From the NCBI RefSeq assembly GCF_040215105.1, contig NZ_CP157875.1:2657501-2721500 (forward strand): DNA of 64,000 nt. The letters are read 5' to 3'. This stretch comes from Aeromonas veronii. Its GTDB lineage: Bacteria > Pseudomonadota > Gammaproteobacteria > Enterobacterales > Aeromonadaceae. The translations under genes were made by a program, and so were the position numbers. Shown in pieces: positions 10,262 through 21,423 of the stretch. The number at the start of each line of letters is the position of its first letter. Position 1 is the first letter of the stretch. The notes below the pieces were generated by a model, which ran no database searches, was not told the DNA's origin, and saw only the letters and a program-made list of their open reading frames with translations.

Positions 10262-10465
10262 ATGTTTTCGATCCGGAACCTTCTGATACTCGGCTTCGTA
10301 TTTCTCACCAACGGCATCACCTTCATGGTGGTGGGTCTGACCACCCAGCTGGACATCTTCTGGACGCTGGGTCCCTCTTTCATGACCCTTGGCGTTGTCT
10401 TTTTGGCCATTTCCAGAACGAGCAGACGCGCTCGCAAACACGCCTCCCCTCTCCCGGAGGAATGA
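10262..10465 (+). CDS. Small two-helix membrane protein
   Basis: A 67-residue protein with two hydrophobic segments (about residues 5-26 and 31-52) and a basic C-terminal tail (SRTSRRARKH). I place the start at the ATG 10262, with AAGG 8 bp upstream, rather than at the in-frame TTG 15 bp earlier. It resembles the many unnamed short inner-membrane proteins of Aeromonas; I do not recognise a family. It is transcribed toward the convergent gcvP gene and the hairpin at 10531. Confidence 0.6.
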   Translation: MFSIRNLLILGFVFLTNGITFMVVGLTTQLDIFWTLGPSFMTLGVVFLAISRTSRRARKHASPLPEE

Positions 10466-10524
10466 CACGCCCCTCTGCACAGGCCGGATGCTCGGCATCT
10501 GTGCCGAGTGCGTCATCGATGCAA

Positions 10525-10552
10525 ATAAAAAGGCCCTGCTGATGCAGGGCCT
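10525..10552 (-). terminator. Terminator of the gcv operon
   Basis: On the minus strand AGGCCCTGC pairs with GCAGGGCCT (10531-10539 with 10544-10552) over a 4-nt loop, followed by TTTTATTTG. It lies 35 bp past the gcvP stop. Confidence 0.85.
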
Positions 10553-10586
10553 TGTCGTCATGTGCTGACCGTGATCGGACGAGGGA

Positions 10587-13463
<2,877 letters not shown>

Positions 13464-13704
13464 TTCCCTGATTTCCTGATCAATAGGTCCTGCTAAAGAA
13501 GCCCTGATAGATATTCTCGAGCCGGCGGCGCCGACTCCACTCATGTTCGGTGCACCGCCCAGCGGGCAGGCACGAGATGCGCAAGGGGCATCGACGGGGG
13601 TCGCGATTCTGGCGGCCTGCCCGTCTCATCCGGCTGGGACTCGCGGGCTGGCGCGGGCGACTTCACCCGGCCACCAGGGCAGCAGCTGCAACTGGCGGCC
13701 AAAC

Positions 13705-13733
13705 AAAAAGGCCCTGCAAATCCTTGCAGGGCC
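13705..13733 (-). terminator. Terminator between gcvH and gcvP
   Basis: On the minus strand GGCCCTGCAA pairs with TTGCAGGGCC (13710-13719 with 13724-13733) and is followed by TTTTTG. The position, directly after the gcvH stop, predicts attenuation before gcvP. The remaining ~240 bp up to gcvP must contain a read-through leader or a separate promoter. Confidence 0.8.
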
Positions 13734-13741
13734 CGGCATGC

Positions 13742-14131
13742 TTACTCTTCGTCCACCACGTTCTGGTAGCCGTCGGCGTCCAGCAGGTTGGCGAGCTCAC
13801 TGGCGTCGCTCAGCTTGATGCGGAACAGCCAGCCAGCGTCGTAGGGATCGGAGTTGACCAGCTCGGGGCTGCCTTCCAGCTCTTCGTTGACGGCCAGGAT
13901 CTCGCCGCTCACCGGGCTGTAGATATCGGAGGCGGCTTTCACCGACTCGGCCACGGCGCACTCCTCACCGGCGCTGACCTGCTTGCCTACTTCCGGCAGA
14001 TCCACGAACACCATGTCCCCCAGCAGATCCTGGGCGTGCTCGGTAATACCGACCACGGCCTCACCGTTGGCTTCGACACGGATCCACTCGTGGGAGGTGG
14101 CATATTTCAGTTCGCTCGGGATATGGCTCAT
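13742..14131 (-). CDS. gcvH: Glycine cleavage H protein
   Basis: The lipoyl shuttle of the glycine cleavage system, 129 residues as in E. coli. Lys65 in [13 protein letters not shown] is the lipoylation site and is followed by [11 protein letters not shown]. The ATG at 14131, with AAAGGAAG upstream, gives [16 protein letters not shown], the normal start; the open frame extending to 14209 has no similarity. It follows gcvT by ~80 bp and is followed by a terminator, making it a probable high-expression gene. Confidence 0.97.
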   Translation of the reverse strand: MSHIPSELKYATSHEWIRVEANGEAVVGITEHAQDLLGDMVFVDLPEVGKQVSAGEECAVAESVKAASDIYSPVSGEILAVNEELEGSPELVNSDPYDAGWLFRIKLSDASELANLLDADGYQNVVDEE

Positions 14132-14212
14132 TTCTGCTTCCTTTATGATGTGCTTGGATCGCTTCAACAAAAGTAACGGGCGAAGGGGTAACGCCTTCAC
14201 CGCAATCAAGAA

Positions 14213-15310
14213 TTACACCAGCGGCTGGCCGTTGCGCACGAACGCTGGCTTGGTGACTTTCACGGTGACCAGCTTCTTGCGGATCTCGACCTGGGCCTCG
14301 GCACCGATGTCGCGGGGGACACGGGCCAGGGCGATGCTGTAACCCAGGGTCGGGGAGAAGGAGCCAGAGGTGATCACCCCTTCCCGGCTCTCGCCGCTCG
14401 CGCTGGTGAAGGTGACCGGCATGCCGGCACGCAGCACGCCCTTCTCTTCCATCACCAGACCGACCAGCTTGGGGCTAGTGCCGGCGGCTTTCTGGGCCTC
14501 CAGGGCGGCGCGGCCAATGAACTGGCGATCCGCCGGCTCCCAGGCCAGGGTCCAGGCCATGTTGGCGGCCAGTGGAGAGATGGATTCGTCCATGTCCTGA
14601 CCGTAGAGGTTCATGCCCGCTTCCAGACGCAGGGTGTCCCGGGCACCGAGGCCGCAGGGAGCCACGCCGTTATCCAGCAGTGCCTGCCACAGATCGCACG
14701 CCTGCTCTTGCGGCACCACGATCTCGTAGCCCTCTTCGCCGGTGTAGCCGGTGGTGGCGATGAAGAGATCCCCGGCCTGCACGCCGAAGAAGGGCTTCAT
14801 GCCTTCCACTGCGGCGTTTTGCTCAGGGCTGAACACCTTGGCTGCCTTGGCCTTGGCTTGCGGGCCCTGCACCGCGATCATCGCGAGTTCGGGACGTTCG
14901 GTGACGTTCACCCCGAAATCGGCGGCGTGATGGCGGATCCAGGCCAGATCCTTCTCGCGGGTGGCGGAGTTCACCACCAGGCGGTAGAAGGTATCGGTCA
15001 GGTAATAGGTGATGAGGTCATCGATGACGCCGCCATCCGGATTGAGCATGCCGCTGTAGAGGGCCTTGCCGGAGACGGTGAGCTTGGCCACGTCGTTGGC
15101 CAGCAGGTGTTGCAGGAAGGCTTTGACCCGTTCGCCGGTGAGGTCGACGATGGTCATGTGGGAGACATCGAACATGCCCGCATCGGTGCGCACCGCGTGG
15201 TGCTCTTCCAGCTGGGAACCGTAGTTGATGGGCATTTCCCAACCGTGGAAATCCACCATCTTGGCGCCCGCTTCCAGGTGCTTGGGATGCAGTACTGTAG
15301 TCTGGATCAT
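14213..15310 (-). CDS. gcvT: Aminomethyltransferase, glycine cleavage T protein
   Basis: The folate-dependent T protein releases ammonia from the H-protein-bound intermediate and forms 5,10-methylene-THF. It has 365 residues (E. coli 364) and the family blocks [30 protein letters not shown] and [17 protein letters not shown]. It is the first gene of the operon. The start at 15310 follows AAGGAAAG. Upstream lies an unusually long leader with a good -10 element, described separately. Confidence 0.97.
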   Translation of the reverse strand: MIQTTVLHPKHLEAGAKMVDFHGWEMPINYGSQLEEHHAVRTDAGMFDVSHMTIVDLTGERVKAFLQHLLANDVAKLTVSGKALYSGMLNPDGGVIDDLITYYLTDTFYRLVVNSATREKDLAWIRHHAADFGVNVTERPELAMIAVQGPQAKAKAAKVFSPEQNAAVEGMKPFFGVQAGDLFIATTGYTGEEGYEIVVPQEQACDLWQALLDNGVAPCGLGARDTLRLEAGMNLYGQDMDESISPLAANMAWTLAWEPADRQFIGRAALEAQKAAGTSPKLVGLVMEEKGVLRAGMPVTFTSASGESREGVITSGSFSPTLGYSIALARVPRDIGAEAQVEIRKKLVTVKVTKPAFVRNGQPLV

Positions 15311-15462
15311 CGCATTCTTTCCTTAGCAAAGAGCCCTAAAGCGTTGGCGACAACACCTGGCCTCTTCCTCGCTCCGGTACAGGAGAGAGACTGGCTCGCC
15401 AGGTCTGCGCTCGTTCTCGCCCTTGCAGGGCAAGAGTGATTCCGTGAACGGTGCGGATTATA
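15311..15462 (-). promoter_or_regulatory. gcvT promoter and ~140-nt structured leader
   Basis: On the minus strand a perfect TATAAT (15462-15457) predicts a start near 15450 and a leader of ~140 nt. Its RNA can form a 7-bp long-range stem (15355-15361 with 15398-15404). The latter arm can alternatively form a local CTGG/CCAG hairpin (15391-15402), so the two states exclude each other. A GCCCT/AGGGC hairpin lies further 5'. I could not find the conserved glycine-riboswitch motifs. The remaining 15463-15711 is AT-rich, with two near-identical AAAAACAGT repeats near 15536-15558, and carries no gene. Confidence 0.45.
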
Positions 15463-15711
15463 TGACAAGAGCAGAATGCCTCCGCTCAAAAAAAACTAAT
15501 CCACACTCTTTAAACTGACACCAGACACTAAGGTAAAAACAGTGATAAAAACAGTATCAACCGGCTTTTTGCGAGATTAAATGTTGGTTTTTACCGTTTC
15601 GTCACAATTTACAGAAAAACGTTTCCGTCTACGCCAACATTAAAGGCTGGTGCTCCATGGGGGCATTCAGCCTCGTCAGATTAGTTTTATTGCGATAAAG
15701 CCTGGGTAATA

Positions 15712-16944
15712 TTAGATTTTTTCACCCTTGGCCAGGGCCGGCAACTCTCCGTCCAGCCCCATGGCGGCCCGGATCATCCCCTGTTTGAGGGGCGTCAGGG
15801 TATCCACCATCCGCAGTCCGGCGCCCCGTACCAGCTTCTTCAGGGGGTGACCACCGCCAAACAGCCGCTTGAGCCCCTCCATCGCCGCCAGCATGCGGGC
15901 GGCCTCGCTCTTGCGCCAGCGCTCGTAACCGCGCAGGTTGGCGAGCAGGCCGATGTCGGCGCCGGCGCGCTGGCTCTTGAGCAGTTGCTCCGCCAGGGTC
16001 GCCGCATCCAGCAGTCCGAGGTTGACCCCCTGCCCTGCCAGCGGGTGTATGGTGTGGGCCGCATCCCCCACCAGCACCAGCCGCTCGCGGGCAAAGTCGC
16101 GAGCATAACGCGCCGTGAGCGGGATGGCGCCACGGGCCCCTTCCACCTTGCACAGCCCAAGCCGGCCGTCGAAGGCCGCCGTGAGCTGGCGATTGAACGA
16201 TGCTTCGTCGCAGGCACAGAGGGCCTCGGCCCGGGCAGCGGGAATGGACCAGACGATGGAGCAGAGATCCGGCTGCCACAGGGGCAGGAAGGCGAGCGGA
16301 CCATCCGGGGTGAAGATCTGGCGGGCCACCCCCTCGTGGGGTTCAATGGTGCGCACCGTCGCCACCAGGGCGTGGTGGCCGTAATCCCAGCTGGTGAGGG
16401 GAATGTCCGCCTGACGGCGCACCCAGGAGTGGGCGCCATCGGCCGCCACCACCAGCTTGGCCGAGAGGGCGCGGCCATCTTCCAGCAGCAGCACCGCCCC
16501 CGCCTCCCCCACTTGCAGGCTCTTGGCCCGCGCCGGGCTCAGCAGCTGGATATTGCCGGCGCCACCATTGCCATCAAGAATGGCATCGAGCAGCGCAAGC
16601 TGGATGACCCGGTTTTCGACGATGTGACCAAGGGCGGACTGGCGCAGGCTGGCGGCATCGAAATCGATGTGGCCGAAGCTGTCCTGCTCCCACACCGCCA
16701 TCTTGTCGTAGGCCTGCAGGCGCCGACCCTCGATGCCATCCCAGGCCCCCACGGCCTGCAGGATCCGCTGGCTGGCAAGGCTCAGGGCACTGACCCTGTT
16801 GTCCGGCGCCTCCCCGAGCGTCGTCTCGGGCAGTTGCCCCTCGACGATGGCCACACTCAGGGCGCTGTTCTTGAGGGCGGCGGCGAGTCCGAGGCCCACC
16901 ATGCCGCCCCCCACGATCACCACATCCACCGTCTGCATTTGCAT
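15712..16944 (-). CDS. ubiI: 2-polyprenylphenol hydroxylase UbiI (VisC)
   Basis: FAD-dependent monooxygenase of aerobic ubiquinone synthesis (C5 hydroxylation). It has 410 residues with the nucleotide-binding motif VVIVGGGMVGLGLAAAL at residues ~7-23, the DNRVSALSLAS block, VVAADGAHSWVRR, and the second FAD motif VLVGDAAHTIHPLAGQGVNLG. It follows ubiH on the same strand with an 84-bp gap, the order seen in E. coli. Two in-frame ATGs lie three codons apart at the start, and either could be used. The protein is assigned to UbiI rather than UbiF or UbiH by position and its GEAPDNRVSAL region. Confidence 0.9.
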   Translation of the reverse strand: MQMQTVDVVIVGGGMVGLGLAAALKNSALSVAIVEGQLPETTLGEAPDNRVSALSLASQRILQAVGAWDGIEGRRLQAYDKMAVWEQDSFGHIDFDAASLRQSALGHIVENRVIQLALLDAILDGNGGAGNIQLLSPARAKSLQVGEAGAVLLLEDGRALSAKLVVAADGAHSWVRRQADIPLTSWDYGHHALVATVRTIEPHEGVARQIFTPDGPLAFLPLWQPDLCSIVWSIPAARAEALCACDEASFNRQLTAAFDGRLGLCKVEGARGAIPLTARYARDFARERLVLVGDAAHTIHPLAGQGVNLGLLDAATLAEQLLKSQRAGADIGLLANLRGYERWRKSEAARMLAAMEGLKRLFGGGHPLKKLVRGAGLRMVDTLTPLKQGMIRAAMGLDGELPALAKGEKI

Positions 16945-17028
16945 CTTCTTGTTCCTTCTGACCGGCCGCCGTGGCCACCGGCATCATCAATCAATTAGCG
17001 GGGAGCCTGCTCGTTGGCAGCATTTCCC

Positions 17029-18249
17029 TCATCTCGTCGTCTGGCTGACGAACCCCAGAGTCTGGTTCGCCAGCGGCGCCTTGAGGCAGCCCAGGCGCCC
17101 CATCAGGGAGAGCGCCAGATTGCGGCCCGCCACCAGGGGGCCATGGCCGTTGGAGAAGAGCTGGGCCAAAGACGAAGTCAGCCAGATGGTATGGGCCTGA
17201 TCGTCCCGGCGCTGGCGCCAATAGCTGTTCAAGACCTCGAAGCTGCCGATGTCCTCCCCGGCGGCCAGCGCCCTGGCCAGCGCCTGGGTGAGCAGGTCGA
17301 GGTCGCGCATGCCGAGGTTGAAACCCTGGCCGGCGATGGGGTGCAGCAGATGGGCGGCATTGCCCACCAGCACGGTACGCTGGGCCAGGGGATAGTCGGT
17401 GGCCGCCAGGGCCAGCGGGTAGACATGGCGAACCCCGGTTTGCAGGAAGCGCCCGAGCCGCCAGCCGAACGCCTGCTGCAACTGGGCGAGAAAAGCCTGC
17501 TCATCCAGGGCCATCAGGGCGTCTGCCTGATCCCGCTGCACGCTCCACACCAGGGAGGAGAGTCCCTCCTGCATGGGCAGCAAGGCCAGCGGCCCCCCCT
17601 CGGTGAAACGCTCGAACGCGCGGCCGGCCGGATCCTCGGCCGTCTTGACGGTGGCGATGATGGCGCTCTGGCCGTAGTCGTGGCGCGTCACCGGCAGCTT
17701 GAAGTGCTGGCGCACGGTGGAGTTGCCCCCATCGGCCGCCACCAGCAGCCGGGTCTGGTAGTACTCGCCGCTGGCAAGGCGCAGTCTGACCCCCTCCTCC
17801 AGCGGCTCGATGTCCGCCAGTTGGGCCGGGCAACAGACCCGGATGTGCGGGCACTGTGCCATCCCCTGTTGCAGAGTGATCCCGGCCGCGGACAGTTCGA
17901 TCACCTGGCCAAGCGCTGGCAAGCCGTACTCCGCCGCGGTGAGGTGAGTCTGGCCGGCGTGGCCCTTGTCGGAGACATGGATATGGGTGATGGGGGCGCA
18001 GTGGGGGGCGAAGCGCGGCCAGATCCCGTGCCGGACAAGGGCCTCGCAGGTACCGGCCGACAGGGCGATGGCCCTGGCGTCGAAGCCGGGATGCGCATTG
18101 AGTTCGGGGGCGCTCGCCTCCAGCAGCAGGACTCGCAGGGGCTCGCCATCCGCGCCGCGCAGGGCCGCGAGGGAGAGTGCCAGCACGGCACCGCTCATAC
18201 CGCCGCCGACGATAGCCACATCGACGTTAACCAGAGAGGATTGAGACAT
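17029..18249 (-). CDS. ubiH: 2-octaprenyl-6-methoxyphenol hydroxylase UbiH
   Basis: FAD monooxygenase for C1 hydroxylation in ubiquinone synthesis. From the ATG at 18249 it has 406 residues: VDVAIVGGGMSGAVLALSLA at the N-terminus, DARAIALSAGT, VAADGGNSTVRQ and VLVGNAAHLLHPIAGQGFNLG. The second FAD motif reads GNAAH where the sister protein has GDAAH. The reading frame stays open far upstream, but similarity starts at MSQSSLVNVD. The sequence before this ATG is pyrimidine-rich with no clear Shine-Dalgarno, which is odd. It is separated from ygfB by a strong terminator, and pepP, present at this spot in E. coli, is absent. Confidence 0.92.
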   Translation of the reverse strand: MSQSSLVNVDVAIVGGGMSGAVLALSLAALRGADGEPLRVLLLEASAPELNAHPGFDARAIALSAGTCEALVRHGIWPRFAPHCAPITHIHVSDKGHAGQTHLTAAEYGLPALGQVIELSAAGITLQQGMAQCPHIRVCCPAQLADIEPLEEGVRLRLASGEYYQTRLLVAADGGNSTVRQHFKLPVTRHDYGQSAIIATVKTAEDPAGRAFERFTEGGPLALLPMQEGLSSLVWSVQRDQADALMALDEQAFLAQLQQAFGWRLGRFLQTGVRHVYPLALAATDYPLAQRTVLVGNAAHLLHPIAGQGFNLGMRDLDLLTQALARALAAGEDIGSFEVLNSYWRQRRDDQAHTIWLTSSLAQLFSNGHGPLVAGRNLALSLMGRLGCLKAPLANQTLGFVSQTTR

Positions 18250-18394
18250 GAGATGAGGAAGAAAGCTGAAAACGTGGAGCAATGCTACCACAAAGCCCGG
18301 GGGCAGGATGCGACGGCGCGGGCAAAAAGCGCAGCGGCGACCGGCGTTTAAGCAAGCGTCCTGCCGGAACCTGCGCATCGCCATAGGCAATGGC

Positions 18395-18428
18395 GCAAAA
18401 AAACGGAGCGCCACAGGGGCGCTCCGTT
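18395..18428 (-). terminator. Terminator after ygfB
   Basis: On the minus strand AACGGAGCGCC pairs with GGCGCTCCGTT (18402-18412 with 18418-18428) over a 5-nt loop and runs into seven T residues. It should end ygfB transcription and isolate it from ubiH. Confidence 0.88.
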
Positions 18429-18445
18429 CAACGATTGGCGAGGGG

Positions 18446-19015
18446 TCAGTGCAGGGTCGGCGGCGTGCTCGGGGTCTGCGGGCGCTTGCCAAACTCCTCG
18501 AACGCCATCATGACGCCGAGGCGCACGTGCTCGTAGAGCACCAGGAAGGAGGCTTCGTTCTCCTCGTCCTCTTGATCGAACTCGGCGCTCACCTGGGTGA
18601 TGCTGGCGATGTCCTGGATCATCTCCTGCAGCTCTTCCGAAGCCCGGGAGAGCTCCTGCTGCACCACACCGAAACCGGCGAGGAAGGCCTGGGACCAGTC
18701 CACCAGCGAATCGATGCGCTCATCGAGGGGAGCCTCATCGCTTGGCAGCAGCAGCTCGACGCCCTTCTGGGCCATCAGGCTCTCGATGACGCCCTGATAG
18801 AGATCGGTCATCACCTGGCGCACCGGGGCCGGCAGACCGAAACCGTCGTTGACCAGATCGTTGAAGGGCGGCAGCCAGCTCTTGTCGTCCAGCACCACGC
18901 CACCGCAGATCAGACCACAGATGACGCCATGGGCCTCGACAGCCGTCGCCATCAGCTCGTGCTGCTCCATCAGGTCGGCCACGGCCGCGTATTTCAGGGG
19001 GGTTGTTTTGCTCAT
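18446..19015 (-). CDS. ygfB: UPF0149 family protein YgfB
   Basis: A 189-residue, acidic, mostly helical protein of the UPF0149/YgfB family. It shows the family's AHGVICGLICGG block near residues 28-39 and the C-terminal EASFLVLYEHVRLGVM block. In Pseudomonas a YgfB homologue dampens an AmpD-type autolysis regulon, but no biochemical activity is established. It is divergent from zapA, as in E. coli. It is unusual only in that its operon partners pepP and ubiH are missing or uncoupled. Confidence 0.92.
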   Translation of the reverse strand: MSKTTPLKYAAVADLMEQHELMATAVEAHGVICGLICGGVVLDDKSWLPPFNDLVNDGFGLPAPVRQVMTDLYQGVIESLMAQKGVELLLPSDEAPLDERIDSLVDWSQAFLAGFGVVQQELSRASEELQEMIQDIASITQVSAEFDQEDEENEASFLVLYEHVRLGVMMAFEEFGKRPQTPSTPPTLH

Positions 19016-19100
19016 CTAAGATCCGCTCAAAGTTCAGGCAAATATGCGAAATTTATGGTCAGGATCCTAGCATTCTCCCCCTTCCAGAGCCAGCAAGGCC

Positions 19101-19129
19101 TTGAAACTTCTGCATCTGCGCTATATAGT
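19101..19129 (+). promoter_or_regulatory. Sigma-70 promoter of zapA
   Basis: TTGAAA (19101-19106) and TATAGT (19124-19129) have a 17-bp spacer, placing the start near 19136 and a ~53-nt leader before the zapA ATG. Confidence 0.7.
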
Positions 19130-19188
19130 CCCGCCCAGTTGTCCACGTGGATAAAGGCGGAGAAAAGCCCCGCCGTATTGAGGAAGGC

Positions 19189-19521
19189 ATGAGCATAGAG
19201 GCCGTAGAAATCGTCATTCTGGGACGTCCCTACAAAGTATCCTGTCCCCTGGGACAACAGGACGCCCTGCGCCAGGCCGCCGACCAGTTGTCGGACAAGC
19301 TCATCGACTTGCGTCAGCGTTCCAAGGTCTCCAGCAACGAACAGCTGGCGGTGATGGCGGCGCTCAACTTCTGTCATGAGCTTTGCCTTGAAAAAGAGAA
19401 AAACCACCAATACTCTGAGACCATGGACAAGCGGATCAAGATGCTGCAACGCACCATAGAAGCAGCCCTGATCGAGCACGGACAATATGGCGAGTCCAAT
19501 GAAGAGGGCCTGCAGCCCTAA
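19189..19521 (+). CDS. zapA: Cell division protein ZapA
   Basis: A 110-residue FtsZ-ring-associated protein that cross-links FtsZ protofilaments. The N-terminal globular part reads VEIVILGRPYKVSCPLGQ, followed by DALRQAADQLSDKL, the central VSSNEQLAVMAALNFCHEL helix and a long C-terminal coiled coil (residues ~62-98), the standard ZapA layout. The ATG at 19189 is fixed by AGGAAGG 1-2 bases upstream of its spacer; the upstream extension lacks similarity. It is followed directly by the 6S RNA gene, the conserved enterobacterial and Aeromonas arrangement. Confidence 0.95.
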   Translation: MSIEAVEIVILGRPYKVSCPLGQQDALRQAADQLSDKLIDLRQRSKVSSNEQLAVMAALNFCHELCLEKEKNHQYSETMDKRIKMLQRTIEAALIEHGQYGESNEEGLQP

Positions 19522-19538
19522 TCGCCACCCGTTTTAAA

Positions 19539-19718
19539 ATTCCCTGGAGTGTTTGTCAGCCGGTTCAAGTCCCCGAGCCGATATTCATACCAAACAGGGG
19601 ATCTGCCTTCTGGCTATTGCGCATGCTCGGCTCGACCGAGAAGCCTGCGGTCAGACTCGATCCCCGCCTTGAACCGACGGTTCAAGGGCCCAAACCGGCA
19701 ACGGCATTCCGGGGTGCC
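19539..19718 (+). ncRNA. ssrS: 6S RNA
   Basis: About 180 nt immediately after zapA that match the 6S consensus: a 5' end ATTCCCTGG pairing with the 3' CCGGGGTG region, the conserved AAGTCCCCGAGCCGATATTCATACC block, the central GCATGCTCGGCTCGACCGAGAAGCC block (both shown here only as landmarks), and CCTTGAACCGACGGTTCAAGGG near the 3' end. 6S RNA mimics an open promoter and sequesters sigma-70 RNA polymerase in stationary phase. Its position after zapA is diagnostic. The ends are estimated by alignment to the E. coli RNA from memory. Confidence 0.95.
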
Positions 19719-19723
19719 AACTC

Positions 19724-19754
19724 AAAATGCCCGTCAGTATCTGACGGGCATTTT
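19724..19754 (+). terminator. Terminator after ssrS
   Basis: AAAATGCCCGTCAG (19724-19737) and CTGACGGGCATTTT (19741-19754) form a long perfect stem ending in T residues. The usual downstream partner in enterobacteria, the 5-formyl-THF cyclo-ligase gene, is not present after it. Confidence 0.85.
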
Positions 19755-19898
19755 CTTTGCCTGATTTCTGCCTGCATGGCAATGTCCACCACTATCCCAC
19801 CAAAAACCAGCCACCCATGACTGCCATATTGCCTTAAGGCAGCGTTTTACTCTGCTTCACTCTGCCCCCATTCCCGCCGTTCCACGGGGTCGGCGCAT

Positions 19899-19928
19899 AA
19901 AAAAGCCCGCCGGTTGAGGGGCGGGCTT
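19899..19928 (-). terminator. Terminator of emrD
   Basis: On the minus strand AAGCCCGCC pairs with GGCGGGCTT (19903-19911 with 19920-19928) and is followed by six T residues, 18 bp past the emrD stop. Confidence 0.88.
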
Positions 19929-19945
19929 GGGGATTCAAGCGGCTG

Positions 19946-21145
19946 TCACACGGCCATCTGCTCGTGGGGTGAGCCATGATGGCGCAACCAGAGGAAGCTC
20001 AAGGCCACGATCAGCACCATCACCGTCATGATGGCCCCCAGGGTCAGCTGACCCTGCATGGGGAAGCTGGCCGCCAGCAGGGTGACGATACCCGCCCCCA
20101 GGTTCTGCATGCCGCCGAGGATGGCACCGGCCGTCCCCGCCTGACCCGGGAAGGGCTCGATGGCGCAGGAGGTCGCGGTCGGATAGAGAATGCCGCTGCC
20201 GATGAAGTAGACGGCCGCACCGCCCACCAGGGAGGCTGCACTCACCAGCCCGAACAGACCCGGCAACAGGATGATGAGCGACCCCAGCCCCAGGAAGGCG
20301 ATGCCAAGGCGCATCAGCTTGCCCTGGCTCAGGCGATAGCTCAGGCGAGCCGAGAGCCAGGCGCCGAACAGGTAGCCGGGCAGCGGCAGCACAAACAGCA
20401 CGCTGACGGTGCGGGCGCTCAGTTTGAGCACATCGCCGAGCAGCACCCCGGCCGCCGCCTCGAACACCGCCAGCCCCGCGAAGGTCGCCATCAGGCAGAG
20501 CAGGTTGCCCTGGAAGCGCGGATTGCCGAGCACGTGGCGATAGGCGGCACTGACCCGCAGCGGCTGCTGGCGGGCAGCCTCGGGCAGGGTCTCGGCGAAC
20601 CAGAGCAGCAGCGCCAATGTGGTCAAGGCACCGAAGCCGAACAGGAACCAGTAACCGGCGCGCCAGTTGAACAGTTCGGTCAGCCAGCCCCCCAGCACCG
20701 GCGCCAGCAGCGGGGAGAAGATCACCCCCATGCTCACCAGGCTGTTGGCCCGGTTGAGTTCGGCGCCGCTGTAGCGATCCCGCATCACGGTACGGCTCAT
20801 GGCGCCGCCCGCCCCCGTGCCCAGCCCCTGGATGAAGCTGCCGGCCAGCAGGGCCGCGAAGTGCGGGATCAGCTGGATGGTCAGGGTACCCACCAGGAAC
20901 ACCATCATGCCGATGATCAACACCGGGCGGCGACCGATGCGATCGGAGAGCGGCCCGTAGACAAACTGGGAGAGGCCGTAGGGGATGAGGTAGCAAGCCA
21001 TCACCGCCTGCAGCTGGCCGGAGGCCACGTGGAAGTCCCCCGCCATCATGGGAATGGAGGGGACATACAGGGTCTGGGTCATCTGACCCACGGCGACCAT
21101 CAATATGGTCAGGAAAAACAGGGGATAGAAGCTGTGCCGATTCAT
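19946..21145 (-). CDS. emrD: Multidrug efflux MFS transporter EmrD
   Basis: A 399-residue, twelve-helix drug:proton antiporter of the DHA1 (Bcr/CflA/EmrD) class. The start reads FLTILMVAVGQMTQTLYVPSIP, very close to E. coli EmrD (AVGQMAQTIYIPAI). The YGPLSDRIGRRPV motif A and GGAMSRTVMRD follow, and the C-terminal GTAGAILGGMQNLG block is also EmrD-like. I use the ATG at 21145, where similarity begins; the frame is open for 36 more codons but without similarity. A leader with a strong hairpin and a CRP-like site lies upstream. Confidence 0.88.
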   Translation of the reverse strand: MNRHSFYPLFFLTILMVAVGQMTQTLYVPSIPMMAGDFHVASGQLQAVMACYLIPYGLSQFVYGPLSDRIGRRPVLIIGMMVFLVGTLTIQLIPHFAALLAGSFIQGLGTGAGGAMSRTVMRDRYSGAELNRANSLVSMGVIFSPLLAPVLGGWLTELFNWRAGYWFLFGFGALTTLALLLWFAETLPEAARQQPLRVSAAYRHVLGNPRFQGNLLCLMATFAGLAVFEAAAGVLLGDVLKLSARTVSVLFVLPLPGYLFGAWLSARLSYRLSQGKLMRLGIAFLGLGSLIILLPGLFGLVSAASLVGGAAVYFIGSGILYPTATSCAIEPFPGQAGTAGAILGGMQNLGAGIVTLLAASFPMQGQLTLGAIMTVMVLIVALSFLWLRHHGSPHEQMAV

Positions 21146-21253
21146 AGCTGTTGTCCGCAAATCATCAAAATGCTGCCACGCCCCTGGCAGAGGGCTGCAA
21201 GGGGATCCAAACAAGGTCACTGAGGGTAAACACACAAGGCGGAGGACCCGCAC

Positions 21254-21377
21254 CTGCCAGGAGCAGGACGCTCTGCTGGCAGCGGTAATATTAGTGATTC
21301 ATGTCACAAAAAACGAACGAATCTTTATAATCTTCTTTCCCTAGTTTTTCTAATGTGACGGGGCTCATGGCCCCGTC
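21254..21377. promoter_or_regulatory. emrD upstream region: hairpins and CRP-like site
   Basis: Three elements lie between emrD and the ABC operon. CTGCCAG (21254-21260) and CTGGCAG (21276-21282) form a hairpin in the presumed emrD leader. AGTGA-N6-TCACA (21293-21308) differs from the CRP core at one base. GACGGGGC/GCCCCGTC (21357-21377) is a stem that probably ends the ABC operon, though it lacks a T-tract. A TATAAA on the minus strand (21329-21324) is a candidate emrD -10. Confidence 0.4.
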
Positions 21378-21423
21378 GATGCTGAAAATCAGCGGGTTAT
21401 CTGTGCCTCTTCCGGGTCGCCGC

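Noticed and set aside
15311..15450. Glycine riboswitch upstream of gcvT
   Set aside because: The conserved CCGAAGG and CAGG-AAAA-GGAC words are missing on both strands; only distant resemblance remains. Reported as an unclassified leader instead.
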